A stretch of 64,000 bases of DNA from Bog-473 sp963840245 (lineage in GTDB: Bacteria; Actinomycetota; Acidimicrobiia; Acidimicrobiales; RAAP-2): positions 3,347 to 67,346 of the forward strand of contig CAWIYI010000018.1 of assembly GCA_963840245.1 (NCBI GenBank). The letters run 5' to 3'. This document shows, one piece after another, positions 54,920-64,000 of the stretch. Under the pieces are notes generated by a model. It saw nothing but the letters and a program-made list of their open reading frames with translations. It made no database searches and was not told the DNA's origin. Position numbers and translations under genes: made by a program. Each line of letters starts with the position of its first letter. The first letter of the stretch is position 1.

Positions 54920-55744
54920 TCACCTGGCGTTCGGTGACAATCGTTGTTCAAGGAATCGGATCAGTTCGGGATGCTCCGCGGGAATCGGTTCGAGCAGTCG
55001 GGCCGCAGCCCAAACCACTTTCCAGCGCTCGAGATCTTCCGGATCCACGGGGTGACGCTTTCGGTAGGCGGCGAGATAACGGTCAGCGAGGAGCTTCCGA
55101 CCGATTGGCGCCAGGAACTTCACATGGGCGGGTGCACCGGGAGGAAGCTCGCCTAGACGCTGCAGAAGATCTGTCCGAGCCACATCAGCAATCGGATCAC
55201 CCCGTGACGCATCTCCCCAGTCGATCACGAATGGCGCCGACCATGAGCCCAGGAGATTGCCAAGGTGAAAGTCGCCATGACAGAGACGATCGCCGTGCGG
55301 CAGATTCACAAGGACATTCAATGCAAATTCCCGCAGATCGTCGGGGAGATGAGGTGCAATGTCGATTCGCCGTCGGAGGTCATCGTGAAGATCGGGGAGG
55401 TCGTGCGGTGCTTGAACCTGGTGCATTTCGGCATGTGCACGACCGATCGTTCGACCGGCCCAAAAGATCGAAAGAGGGTTGCGACCGAGAAGGACGAGCA
55501 GATTCTCGCCGTCAATTCGCTCGGTGACTATTCCGCGACGCCCGTTGACGGTTACAAGGTCGAGGAGTTTGGGAGCCGAGTACCCATCAGCATTCAAGAT
55601 GCGAAGCGCTGCCGCTTCACGTTCAGCCCTTGGTCCGTAGGTTGATTCACGAAGCAGTTTCAGCACGGAGCCGTCACTTCGTAGAAAGACCTCCGCCTCC
55701 CGTCCCTCTGCAAGCAAAACCAGATCCGGCATTGAAATCAGCAT
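54920..55744 (-). CDS. aminoglycoside phosphotransferase (APH)-like kinase
   Basis: About 274 residues with a protein-kinase-like fold. The N-lobe LLAEGREAEVFLRSDGSVLKLL has the nucleotide-binding Lys. The Brenner motif is CHGDFHLGNLLG and the metal motif VIDWGDASRGDP. Such kinases phosphorylate small molecules; antibiotic resistance is not implied. The ATG at 55744 places the N-lobe correctly; a TTG at 55807 would extend it. Base composition is less GC-rich than the central window. Confidence 0.8.
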   Translation of the reverse strand: MLISMPDLVLLAEGREAEVFLRSDGSVLKLLRESTYGPRAEREAAALRILNADGYSAPKLLDLVTVNGRRGIVTERIDGENLLVLLGRNPLSIFWAGRTIGRAHAEMHQVQAPHDLPDLHDDLRRRIDIAPHLPDDLREFALNVLVNLPHGDRLCHGDFHLGNLLGSWSAPFVIDWGDASRGDPIADVARTDLLQRLGELPPGAPAHVKFLAPIGRKLLADRYLAAYRKRHPVDPEDLERWKVVWAAARLLEPIPAEHPELIRFLEQRLSPNAR

Positions 55745-56042
55745 ATTGCTCAGTTCGGCCCAAGTTTGGGGAAGAGTGCTCCCAGGTCTGGCGGTAGAGA
55801 GGGACAATTTCAGTCGGCTCGATTCCGATGAGTAGCGCCTTTTACACGAACAGCAAGGGTGCGAAGCGATGAAACCCCGCAGAGGAGCACGGCACCGGCC
55901 GTCGAAATGAGGGAAGGGTAGGTCAAGTCCAGGGCGACTCTCTTGCGGTACCCGCCCGATGCCACTCTGACCTGAGCGGCAGATCCAGCGTGCACGCTGA
56001 TCCGGAGTAACGTTGCCGCTCCCCGGCCACCCGTGCCGATGC
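55745..56042. other. intergenic stretch without a supported gene
   Basis: Between the kinase start and the end of the propeller gene, both minus-strand. I see no convincing frame, hairpin or repeat. Confidence 0.4.
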
Positions 56043-58127
56043 TCAGCCCGTCTGTGGATGCGTTGGCGTCGACCCGTCGGCGTTGAGGATGTCGAAGCCG
56101 TCGGGAGTGTTCAACTGGCCCGGTCCGGTGCCGGCCGAATCCGGGATGCCGAAGTTCCAGACCAACGCGTGCGTCGTCGGGTCGACGGCAGCCATGCGGT
56201 CCCGGTAGTCGTCGTTGGCCAGGAAGACGCCGTTTGGCAGGAGCTCGACGAGCGACGGCTGGTTCAAGCGGTCGAGTCCCGCAGGGGCCCGGTATTCGTA
56301 GAGGATTTGGCCCGACCGGTTGAACTCGACGATGCCGCCGGGATTCTCGTAGTCCGCGCAGAGATAGAGGTTGGGCCCGATCTGCTGGGGGTCCGAGGGG
56401 TACCCGATGGGCAGGTGCGTCGTCCACACCAACGAACCGCTCGGGGTGTACTCACTGATGAAGGAGCCCTTCGTCTCAGACACCAAGAGGTTGCCATCGG
56501 CGAGCGGCGTGTCGCCGTTCGGTCCGCCGATGTCGGCAGGAGGGCTGTGCACGCAGACGCCGGTGGTCCCGATCTGCTTCACGACGACCCCGCTCGGACT
56601 GATGATCAGGATGCGGCAGTTGTCGGCGTCGGCCACCGTGACGTCGCCGTTCTTGAGCAGGTAGGCGTCGTCGGGCTCATGGAGGTAGCCGGGGGCGGAA
56701 CCAGGCCGCGCGGGGTGTCCGTAACTCCACAGGAGCTTGCCGCTCGGATAGGCGATCTTGACGATCGTCTCGTTCTCCTCCTGGTTCGAGATGATGGCTG
56801 TGCCGTGGTCGACGAAGAAGGCATCGTCAGGGAAGTAGAAACCGCCGGGCCCGGGGGGCGGCGGCATGGAAGGTGGGTTCGGATAGCTCCACACAACGGC
56901 GCCGGTGTCATCGAGCACCAGTAGGCGGTTGTTGCCCCGGTCCGCGATGAGCAGCTTCTCGCCGAAATAGGGCGACCCCGCCCCGGGGTCCCCGGCCGTA
57001 CCGAACTTCATGTTGGGCCGCAGCATCTGGACGTCTGTGGTCGGGGCCGTGCCACTTTCCCCGCCGACGAGCCAGCCCGTGTCCCCGACTGCGGCGATCG
57101 CCGCGTTCGCCACAGGGGCGAGGAGGTGTCCCGCCACGAGCGCACGGTGGGAAGCCGGATCGTAGGCGTCGACGTCGGCGGTGTCGACCGCTCCGTTCTT
57201 CCCGCCCACAACGTAGAGGGCGCCCCCGAGGACGACCGCGGACGCCCCGAGGACGGGCTGCGGCAGATGCCCCACGACGGTGACGCGTCCGGTCGTCGTG
57301 TCGATCTTCTGGATGGCGTCCACCGCTGCCCCGCCGCCCCCGACCTCCTGCCCGCCGAAGACGTAGATGGCGCGACCGAGCGCAGCTGCGGCCGGGTAGC
57401 GCACCGGGACGGGCAGCCGGCCGACAGTCCGGAAGGTGTCGCCGTTCGTCGTCGCCAACACCGCAGCGTCGGCGTGGGTGCCGTCGTAGCCGCCGATTAC
57501 GTACGCAGTGCGTCCCACCGCCACCGCCGTGGCATCCGAGCGCGGCTGCGGGAGCTGCCCAACGACGGTCGCCGCGGCCGAGGACCCGATTGCCGATAGG
57601 GCGAAACCCTGCACTGTGGCGACGGACGTCTGGTTCCCGCCGCCGAAAACGAGGACGCGACCGGCGAGCACAGCAGCGGCCGCGTCGTGCGTAGCGGTCG
57701 CCAACGCTCCGGCTGGCGAACCGACGCCACCAGGGACGGCCAAATCCGAGACGCTTGATGTGGTGGCGTCGCCGGCGGTCAGCCCGCCCGCGATCACGAG
57801 GCTGCCCAGGGTGGCGCCGGGAACGGCAACCTCCCGGCTGGTCGGCCGTGCGAGCTGCCATGGGACCAGGCCGGACTCGACCGCCGGCAACCGGTCCTTT
57901 GCAGTGCCAGGGGTCGCCCCGAGGCGATGGGGTCGGACCGCGGTCGTCATGTGGCTGTGCCCGCGGACCCGGTTTGCCGCCTCGACTGACTGCGCCATCG
58001 AGGCCGCCATGAGGGAGCCGCTCGTCAAGACGGCCAGGGTGAGAAGCGGAAAGCGGTGCCGACCCCGCGGCGGCGACCGCCTCTGGCGTTTCGACTGAGA
58101 CTCGCCCGAAGCGGATGGGTGGCTCAC
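56043..58127 (-). CDS. secreted two-propeller protein (Kelch + NHL/PQQ-like)
   Basis: 694 residues. A basic N-terminus and hydrophobic segment (LLTLAVLTSGSLMAAS) form a signal peptide. Residues of about 140-365 hold five to six Kelch-like repeats (VGRTAYVIGGYDG, LGRAIYVFGGQE, LGGALYVVGGKNG). Residues of about 390-680 form a second propeller of NHL/arylsulfotransferase-like repeats (LLIADRGNNRLLVLD, DVTVADADNCRI, LLVSETKGSFISEY). No catalytic residues are evident; binding or adhesion outside the cell is likely. Confidence 0.78.
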   Translation of the reverse strand: MSHPSASGESQSKRQRRSPPRGRHRFPLLTLAVLTSGSLMAASMAQSVEAANRVRGHSHMTTAVRPHRLGATPGTAKDRLPAVESGLVPWQLARPTSREVAVPGATLGSLVIAGGLTAGDATTSSVSDLAVPGGVGSPAGALATATHDAAAAVLAGRVLVFGGGNQTSVATVQGFALSAIGSSAAATVVGQLPQPRSDATAVAVGRTAYVIGGYDGTHADAAVLATTNGDTFRTVGRLPVPVRYPAAAALGRAIYVFGGQEVGGGGAAVDAIQKIDTTTGRVTVVGHLPQPVLGASAVVLGGALYVVGGKNGAVDTADVDAYDPASHRALVAGHLLAPVANAAIAAVGDTGWLVGGESGTAPTTDVQMLRPNMKFGTAGDPGAGSPYFGEKLLIADRGNNRLLVLDDTGAVVWSYPNPPSMPPPPGPGGFYFPDDAFFVDHGTAIISNQEENETIVKIAYPSGKLLWSYGHPARPGSAPGYLHEPDDAYLLKNGDVTVADADNCRILIISPSGVVVKQIGTTGVCVHSPPADIGGPNGDTPLADGNLLVSETKGSFISEYTPSGSLVWTTHLPIGYPSDPQQIGPNLYLCADYENPGGIVEFNRSGQILYEYRAPAGLDRLNQPSLVELLPNGVFLANDDYRDRMAAVDPTTHALVWNFGIPDSAGTGPGQLNTPDGFDILNADGSTPTHPQTG

Positions 58128-58540
58128 TACAGCCGCATTTTGTCAGCGGTCCCGACGGACGGCATCAGCCTCAGGTCTACATCTCATGAGACCGTTTCAG
58201 TCTGATTGCGTATTGACTTCCGACCGGTCGGCTCAATTTCTTCGGGACTCCTCGTTGGGTGGCGTCGGACTTCGGGCAGGTTTAGTCGGGTTTGCGTCGA
58301 CAGAACAGCTGACACGGCCGTGCCGCTGCGCCCGCAATACGCGCCCGTTGCGTCAACGACGGGCACCCTGAGTCCGGAGTTGGGTCAATACTCGACGACC
58401 AGCAGCCCCGTCTGATGATTGACCAGCCGAACGAATGTCCAGAGCAACCCTTGCGGCAAGCTATGCCTTAGGGCAGGCCGCGGCACACGAGTCAGATCCG
58501 ATTCGGGGGAAAGTGATCGCCCTCAAGGTCTCTGGTGACG
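58128..58540. other. intergenic stretch without a supported gene
   Basis: About 410 nt of mixed composition upstream of the propeller gene. Short open frames are present but have no family-like features; no clear hairpin, operator or RNA seen. Confidence 0.4.
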
Positions 58541-59146
58541 TCAACTGAAGAGACCTCGAAGGACGTGGACGAGGGCGGCGCCGACCGTGAGGATGAGTAC
58601 AACTCCGCCCGCTCCTATTGCGAGGCCTATTGCCAAGGCGAGCACGTCCTCAAGAATGAGGGCAAGAGCGACGAAGACGGCACCCAGCGCAGGGAACGTG
58701 TCGAGACCAGAGAACGGAGGGGCGACCGCAGCGGCGATCGCCAGGGCAGTGAAGACGACGCCGAGGATCCTCAGAAACCAGCGTTGATGGAATAGTGACG
58801 CCCCGCGAGGCTTGGAGAATCGCTCCAGCCATCGGATTCGTCGCATCATGAACGGGATTGCCTTCTCCGTCGTGGTCGCCCCAAGAGCACGATCCCTCCA
58901 ACGCGCTGGGAGCCAGATCGACCGGGCCCCGATCACCATCTCCACCGCCAAGAGAACCGTTATTGCCTCGAAGACGTGGGTGACACCGCCCGTCGGCAGT
59001 GGCAGAGCAGGAAAGAACATCAAGAACAGGATCGTGACAGCGAAGCTCTTTTCAGAGAAGACGCGGCCGAGATCGCCGATTGTCTTGGAGCCTTCTGCAT
59101 TTAGCCAGGCCTCCAGCTGATCGCTGAAGGCCATTTCGGTCGTCAT
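58541..59146 (-). CDS. ExoD family membrane protein
   Basis: 201 residues with four to five membrane segments. LFLMFFPALPLPTGGVTHVFE, the conserved ARSIWLPARWRDR and FHQRWFLRILG blocks are typical of ExoD, associated in rhizobia with exopolysaccharide synthesis and alkali tolerance. Its molecular role is unknown. The ATG at 59146 overlaps the TGA of a short upstream frame (ATGA). Confidence 0.85.
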   Translation of the reverse strand: MTTEMAFSDQLEAWLNAEGSKTIGDLGRVFSEKSFAVTILFLMFFPALPLPTGGVTHVFEAITVLLAVEMVIGARSIWLPARWRDRALGATTTEKAIPFMMRRIRWLERFSKPRGASLFHQRWFLRILGVVFTALAIAAAVAPPFSGLDTFPALGAVFVALALILEDVLALAIGLAIGAGGVVLILTVGAALVHVLRGLFS

Positions 59147-59358
59147 TTACGGCCACCCTGCCGTTGTGCGCGTCGACCCAATTCGGCACTGCTGCCGCTG
59201 ATCATTGCATCCTCGGCCTGGTCGGCGACGATCGCGGGCGGGGCACCCCCATCGTGACCAACAACCACCTCTATGCGCTCGGTGGCGCCGGGCAGGGGCT
59301 GCTCGACAAGCGTCTGCAGCCCGCTGTGGACCTCGCCAACCTTGAGCAACGTATTCAC
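59143..59358 (-). CDS. possible small coupled gene, universal-stress-like remnant
   Basis: 71-residue frame from a GTG at 59358 whose TGA overlaps the exoD ATG. The central part IEVVVGHDGGAPPAIVADQ vaguely resembles the strand-helix of universal stress proteins, but the ATP-binding G-rich loop is absent. It may be a truncated gene kept for coupling, or chance. Treat as tentative. Confidence 0.3.
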   Translation of the reverse strand: MNTLLKVGEVHSGLQTLVEQPLPGATERIEVVVGHDGGAPPAIVADQAEDAMISGSSAELGRRAQRQGGRK

Positions 59359-59699
59359 CAGCCGCTCTCGTGGTGACCAACGGGCTCACCTAGGTCGACG
59401 CCAGCGATGGAAACCTCCAGGTATACGGTCTCTTGAGCGGTGCTGTGATTGTGGATACCAGTCGAGCACTCGCCTTTCCGGGTCGGCGCATTGTCCTTCA
59501 GCTGAGGTCTCCACCGAAACTGGCCGACGAAGACCTCGCAGTGCGGTCAGTGGGAGTCCCAGCCCACAGCGGGCGAAGGTAGCCGTAGCCGTAATTCCGG
59601 AATACCGAGCGATGCCGTTGGCTTCCTCGTCTGGCCCAGTTGTGCGGGGATACCACAAATGTTCTCTGACGGCGGCACCAGCCGGACTCTGCTTTTACT
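59359..59699. other. intergenic stretch without a supported gene
   Basis: Frames on both strands lack coherent features; no repeat or hairpin stands out. Probably decayed sequence, given the relics on its right. Confidence 0.4.
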
Positions 59700-59999
59700 T
59701 CACTGACCTTCCTCACCTCTCGTTGCAAGCTTCTCTCTGCCGGTGCGCTCGCGATGTATACATCCCGGCCAACAGCAGGGCCGACGCTGGCCTTCTTCCA
59801 GCTCCTCCTGGGTCCGGCGAATGCGGCGTTCGCGGGTTCTTTCCTGCTTGGCATCCTCGACCCAGCAGATGAACTCGTTGCGGGCCAGAGGCGTGATGTC
59901 CCTCCAGGCGTCGAGTGCGATCGGGTTGGCGATCAGCCCCTTTCGCAGGTCTCCTGGAAGCTTGTGCACTACCCCGCCGGGAACTCGCTGGCCGCTCAC
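59700..59999 (-). CDS. YdeI/OmpD-associated family protein
   Basis: 99 residues. VVHKLPGDLRKGLIANPIAL and ITPLARNEFICWVEDAKQ, then TRERRIRRTQEELEEGQRR and CCWPGCIHR, are the characteristic helical blocks of short YdeI/OmpD-associated (bacteriocin-protection-like) proteins. Function is not established. The gene is intact from the ATG at 59999. Confidence 0.8.
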   Translation of the reverse strand: MSGQRVPGGVVHKLPGDLRKGLIANPIALDAWRDITPLARNEFICWVEDAKQERTRERRIRRTQEELEEGQRRPCCWPGCIHRERTGREKLATRGEEGQ

Positions 60000-60026
60000 A
60001 GGTCCACGGTAGCGAATCAGAGCGCA

Positions 60027-60250
60027 ATGGCATTGTCACTGACCCCTCGGCATCCGCAGTCCGTATCCCGCGGAGATCGTCGTCATGGGGCGTGCTGCCC
60101 GAGCACCACCGCGCCGGCATCGGACGGGCCGTGCGCACGCTGCGCAATTCCGGCTCGCCAGCGGCCGCCGCCCCCTGGAGGACATGCCCGCGCTGTGGGA
60201 ACCGGACCAACCGGCGCTGCAGGTGACCAAGGCCGTCCCGCCTCAGCCGC
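60027..60250 (+). pseudogene. decayed GNAT acetyltransferase
   Basis: Fragments matching the GNAT gene at 47540: GVLPEHHRAGIGRA (motif A) near 60090, then after loss of about 40 codons RPLEDMPALWEPDQPALQVTKAV near 60165-60235. The pieces lie in different frames and no intact start remains. It is a paralogue relic with a central deletion. Confidence 0.7.
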
Positions 60251-60315
60251 TCGTCGTACGATCGCCGCCTGACCCGCCGGGGCCGGCGCTGCCGCGCCGG
60301 GTCCTCGACCCTGGA

Positions 60316-60760
60316 TCAGCTCTTGGTCACGACGACGCTACAGGGCGCATTGCGGACGACATGGTCCGAGACTGAGCCCAGGAGCGCACGCTTCAGCCTG
60401 CCTCTCCCCCGGGTGCCGACCACAATCGCTTCGGCCGACAGTTCAGCGGCAAGTTGACAGATCGCTGCACCGGGCTCTCCAGCAAGGATGCGGATCTCGT
60501 GATTCGTCAGTCCGAGCTCGTTCTGCGCCGCCCCGATCGAGTTGTCGGCGGCCTCTGGAGCCTCCGCGACTTGGTCGTCGAACTCCTCCAGGGAGAGCTC
60601 GGGTCCAGCGTGTCCAGAACCCGCCAAGGCGCCTTCGTCGGGTGCATCCATGACCGTGACGAGGACCATCTCGTGGGTCGCGGCCAAGCAGTTGGAGGCC
60701 GGCAGACAGTGCTCCCAAGGCCGCATCGGATCCATGGGCACGCAGAATCGGGGATGCCAT
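60316..60760 (-). CDS. universal stress protein (UspA family), one frameshift
   Basis: About 147 residues. N-terminal ILRAHGSDAALGALSAGLQLL, then after a frame change near 60700 ATHEMVLVTVMDAP. The ATP-binding loop is GTRGRGRLKRALLGSVS and the last strand PCSVVVTKS. The G-2x-G-9x-G(S) pattern indicates the ATP-binding subclass. A TACTCT hexamer 7 nt upstream supports the ATG at 60760. The usual Asp of the first strand (ATDGS) is replaced by His. Confidence 0.75.
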
Positions 60761-60767
60761 GGAGCCG

Positions 60768-60773
60768 AGAGTA
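60768..60773 (-). promoter_or_regulatory. -10 hexamer TACTCT of the universal stress gene
   Basis: Minus-strand TACTCT, 7 nt before the ATG at 60760. Confidence 0.45.
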
Positions 60774-61117
60774 ACCATCCGCCGGCAGCGCCGCCCCGAA
60801 TCACGATCCCGGTAGAGGCGACAATGGCGCTCGTCGCCCTCGACCGGATAGTTGGCAACCACGCAGCATCTCCTCTAGGCGAACCAGCTTGACTCGACGC
60901 CATCGGGGCAGCAGAAGAGGCGATGCTGGTCGAACAGGTCATCGTCGTTGATGTCGCCAAGCTCGTCGGGGAGAACCAGTGACGATGCGGACTCGCCGTC
61001 GGCGACGGGATCCGGGCAATCCGAGACGCTCGACGAACCACTCAGGGGTGGACGAAGCACGCGGTCACGCCTGGCGTGTCTGTGCCCTGTCCCGGCCGCC
61101 GTAGCCGAGCTCGCGCA
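60774..61117. other. stretch without a supported gene
   Basis: Between the stress-protein promoter and the broken glycosyltransferase. Frames have no recognisable features. Confidence 0.4.
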
Positions 61118-61899
61118 CTACTCGGACGAGGCCGGTCCGTCACGCGCCAGATTCGTACGCTTGCTGGCTGTGCCGGTAGCCAAGGTTCCACCGCATTGAA
61201 CCGGCCCAGGATGCTGCAAAATGGTGCCACGTCCGGGCCGCTGAACTCGTCGCAGAGACTGCATCCATGGCGTGACGATCCGTGCGCATCTGTTGCCGGC
61301 GAACCCGATTTGTTTCGCGCATAGTGGCGGATCTTGCATTGCACCAAGCGATGCTTGAGTGTGAAGGCTGGAATGGTGTCCCACTCGTTCGCGAGCCAAG
61401 AGTGCCGTTCGTCCACTCTGCGCGGCAACGAATCGATCGGGATCGACGCTGTATCCGAGCAACCTGATGGCTGCGGCCTGCTCCCACGGATGAAGGCGCA
61501 GGTACCCCTCTCCGCCATTCCAGACTGCGTCGAGGAAGGCAATGGCTTTCTCGACGTTCCTCAGGAGCCATACACCCGTGCACGCGCACTCTTCCTCGTT
61601 CCAGCGATATTTGACGAGAGCCTGATAGTGCCCCTCTTCAAGGAGGGAAATCGGATGGATCGAATCATCGAGAATGATCGCATCCGCATCAATCCACAGG
61701 ACGTAGTCGTAGCTCTCGAGCAGGCTCCGCAGCAGCAAGACCTTGTTCCACGCTGGAGCACGATCCTCGATCGCCTCCTCCCCGCCAACGACGACGTCGT
61801 AACCATGCCGTTCTCCAAAACGACGGAACGTGTGGAGGCTTGTCGAGGCACCGGCCGCATCGCCCCTGTCCCGATCGTTGCCAGCGCCTTACGAACCAA
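61118..61899 (-). pseudogene. broken glycosyltransferase (GMA12/MNN10-like)
   Basis: Segments in three frames make up one protein. VRKALATIGTG (start near 61899), then STSLHTFRRFGERHGYDVVV, KVLLLRSLLESYDYVLWIDADAIILDD with the DxD metal motif, CTGVWLLRN and LRLHPWEQAAAIRLL, then in another frame WLANEWDTIPAF and IRHYA. The layout fits retaining GT34-like galactosyl/mannosyltransferases. Frame changes near 61855 and 61430, and no clear stop, suggest decay or poor sequence. The reported left end is approximate. Confidence 0.6.
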
Positions 61900-62292
61900 G
61901 TGTGATCACCTCTCTAGCGGTGGGAGCACGCCAGGCGTAGCTCTGGTCCCCCCGTACCATCAGCCTGCAGACTTCCTGCCTCTGGATCGACTCGCGGCTT
62001 CACCCCGCCCGGAGCTGCATCGCAGGGCCCGGCTGGTTCTTGCAGCGCTCGTCATTCACTGATGAGTGCGAGTACGACGTGGTCAGGCCTGTGTAGACGT
62101 TCGACCGACCTTTGTCGTCAGGGAGCGACTGCCGCGGCTGATGCCACCTCTTCGCCAGCGCCTGGTACAGGAGGCGATGAAGGCCCGCTGGTTGTCCCGG
62201 AATCTTGTCAGGCAGGATCAACCGCTCTGCAACGGCAAGGTCCAGTACGTCGCTTGCTGCTCGATGTCTACCAGTTCTCTCGACGCCACCCC
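61900..62292. other. stretch without a supported gene
   Basis: Between the divergent broken glycosyltransferase and methyltransferase. Some open frames, none recognised. Confidence 0.4.
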
Positions 62293-62850
62293 GTGAACGT
62301 CAACCAATGGGACGCTGAGTACTCCGAAAGGCGACTATGCGGAGCGTCTCGACACGATCACCCACGTGGCCCATCAGGTTATCCTCGGATATCTGAGCTA
62401 CGGAGCAAAGAAGCAAAGGTCCTCGATGTCGGTTGCGGACACGGCCGGCTCTTGCAACTTCTGGCCGGCCTCGGTTTCGGCGAGTACGTGGGTGTGGATT
62501 GGTCGGCCCAAGGTATCGAGCGGGCCCGGCTGACTTCGATCTCCCACGCGATTCGAGGTGGCCGACTGAACCACTGGGAGACGACCGAACGGTTCGATGC
62601 CGTCGTTCTGAATAACTGCCTGAGCTATGCCGTCGATCCACCCCAGATGTTCGAACGGACTCTCCGGGTGGTTGACCGAGGACGGGTTCGTTGTCGTGGC
62701 CATGTACAGAGGCCTCGGTGCAGGCGTACATGGTCTCGGTCAATTTCGCCTCCGTCGAACAGGTGGCTGCCTGCGCAGTGAAGGATGACGGGACGGGGGC
62801 AGTCTGGGTAGATCAAGGTGTTTCGGCCTCGCCCGGCGAACTCGGCGATC
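62293..62850 (+). pseudogene. broken class I SAM methyltransferase
   Basis: Begins at a GTG with VNVNQWDAEYS. It shifts frame to GDYAERLDTITHVAHQVIL, shifts back to AKVLDVGCGHGRLLQLL (motif I) with EYVGVDWS and FDAVVLNNCLSY, then shifts again to LTEDGFVVVAMYRG. At least three frame changes within 560 nt. With the adjacent glycosyltransferase it may be part of a polysaccharide or natural-product gene set, now decayed or badly sequenced. The end is approximate. Confidence 0.6.
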
Positions 62851-62877
62851 GGCAACGACGGACATCGGCCTGCGAGT

Positions 62878-63942
62878 TCACAACAGGACATGGCTTCGAG
62901 TAGTTGAGGCCCGTGTCACGCCAGTCCTCGTCGAGCCGGGTGGCGCCTGCCATTGGACGAGGTCACTGCTCCGGGCCACGCCGATGCGGGCGTGGCCCCA
63001 CCAGCCAGAAGGTCGTCAACTCGGTGCTGCCGGCGTAGGTCAGGTAGTCCTCCCCCTGTGGCCCGACGCAGAGGAAGGCCGAGTTGGCGTGCTCGAAGCC
63101 GACGCTCGAGATCCCGGGGCCGCTGTCGAAGGCCTTGCCGGGCAGGGACAGCTCCACCCGGCGCTCCAGTGCAGCCAGGTCGACGGGACCGAGGCATCGC
63201 CCGGCCCGGCGTGAAGATGAACGGTTGGTCGAGCGTGTTCGACGTTGCCACCAGATGCCACACGCCGTCGACGGTCACGAACTCCTCGTTCTCCACTGTG
63301 TTCCCGTACAGCACGATGTCGGGCAGGCCGACCAGGTGGAACGGTGCGCTGAGCGGAGGCCCAGGCGATCTCGAAATGCTGGGAGGCCGTCCCCGCCTTG
63401 AAGCCCAGGATCACCCCGTCGCCCGTGAAGGCCAGGGCGACATGATCGTCCGCGTCGCCAGCCCGTGCCCGAGCGGGTGCGCGGAGACCAGGACCGCAAT
63501 GACGCGTCGCTGCTGGTCCGGTGGGCCAGCCCCTGCGGGGTCTGATAGGTGACGATGAAGGTCCCCGACGGCGACCGCACGATGTCCGGCGAGGCGGCGT
63601 TGTCGGCGATGAGCGGCGACGACCAGTGCCGGAGATCCGGGCTCGACGACATGGCCACGCTGAAGTGCACGTGCGGCGCAGCAGGATCTCCGTCATGTCG
63701 CTGTAGAGCATGTGCCAGGTCGCGCCCGACCACTGCAGCGCCTGATCCTTCACGCCAACGGTAGGAACGACAGGATGGCGAATCTGCAACGCGGACCAGT
63801 CGATAGCCGGTGGTGGCGTCCCCACGACGCAGGCGTGGTCCTGGCCCGGCCCAACGGTCGCGCCTCTCGCCGGACCGGGCGCCACGAGAGGCACCGCCAC
63901 GGTGGCGGCCACGATGGCACCGGCGAGGACGGGGCTCCGCAC
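62878..63942 (-). CDS. secreted beta-propeller glycosidase-like protein, frameshifted
   Basis: About 350 residues with a signal peptide (SPVLAGAIVAATVAVPLVAPG). Propeller-like segments lie in several frames: GVKDQALQWSGATWHMLYSD, FSVAMSSSPDLRHWS, ASPDIVRSPSGTFIVTYQ, DDHVALAFTGDGVILGFK, ENEEFVTVDGVWHLVATS, FLCVGPQGEDYLTYAGS and ARIGVARSSDLVQW. The SPDLRHW and WHLVAT signatures recall five-bladed GH43/GH32-like proteins. Frame changes occur near 63670, 63490, 63345, 63195 and 62990. The catalytic acids cannot be assigned. Confidence 0.6.
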
Positions 63943-63948
63943 GCCGGC

Positions 63949-63954
63949 ACGCTA
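63949..63954 (-). promoter_or_regulatory. -10 hexamer TAGCGT of the secreted propeller gene
   Basis: Minus-strand TAGCGT, 6 nt before the GTG at 63942. Confidence 0.45.
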
Positions 63955-63970
63955 CGGCAGACTGGGGCCC

Positions 63971-64000
63971 ATGCACACGAGAGAGCTCGACGTCGATGCC
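63971..64000 (+). CDS. start of a rightward gene cut by the window edge
   Basis: An ATG followed by codons for HTRELDVDA runs off the end. CAGACT lies 7 nt upstream, resembling the -10 candidates of other genes here. Too short to identify. Confidence 0.35.
   Translation, partial: MHTRELDVDA

Overview
The window is GC-rich chromosomal DNA from an actinobacterium, most likely an uncultured member of the Acidimicrobiia. This rests on gene content (actinobacterial SucB-type E2 beside a homodimeric AceE, a SUF locus with a Rieske protein between sufD and sufC, SufU instead of SufE, an F420/PPOX enzyme, a KstR-like operator and ethylmalonyl-CoA pathway enzymes), not on any marker RNA. I see no rRNA, tRNA, CRISPR array or intact insertion sequence.

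Layout. 0-6.6 kb: small metabolic genes (hydrolase, VOC protein, PAP2 phosphatase, ketopantoate-reductase-like enzyme, double-hotdog thioesterase, STAS protein with a coupled 47-residue zinc ribbon). 6.7-14.7 kb: 2-oxoacid dehydrogenase and lipoate block, lpdA-sucB-lipB-lipA on the minus strand, with rnhA and then divergent aceE. 14.7-20.2 kb: DinB-like protein, Rrf2 regulator, HhH-GPD repair protein, thiE, acyl-CoA dehydrogenase and an alpha/beta hydrolase. 20.3-29.7 kb: iron-sulfur assembly in three units, sufC-sufS-sufU (+), sufD-Rieske-sufC (-) and sufB (-) followed by a small Cys-rich protein, with an LCP cell-wall gene and a dienoyl-CoA-isomerase-like gene interleaved. 29.8-38.7 kb: oligopeptidase B, RodZ-C-like membrane protein, RmlC-like epimerase, flavin reductase, metallo-hydrolase, epoxide hydrolase, mutY, MaoC hydratase and methyltransferase. 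38.7-48 kb: methylsuccinyl-CoA dehydrogenase and malyl-CoA lyase (with the MaoC protein, three ethylmalonyl-CoA pathway steps), dienelactone hydrolase, NlpC/P60 endopeptidase, Lgt-like protein, and an SDR/acyl-CoA synthetase pair divergent around a KstR-like palindrome. 48-64 kb: accessory genes, decaying toward the right end (GNAT, methyltransferase and glycosyltransferase remnants).

Two global properties matter for the reader. First, between about 8 and 38 kb, and again after 60 kb, many conserved genes are broken by single-base frameshifts, while 38.7-59 kb is clean. In housekeeping genes these are most simply sequence or assembly errors, so such genes are given here as one feature with the frame changes noted. 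Second, many starts have a TANNNT hexamer 6-8 nt upstream, the arrangement of leaderless actinobacterial transcripts; this fixes several start codons.
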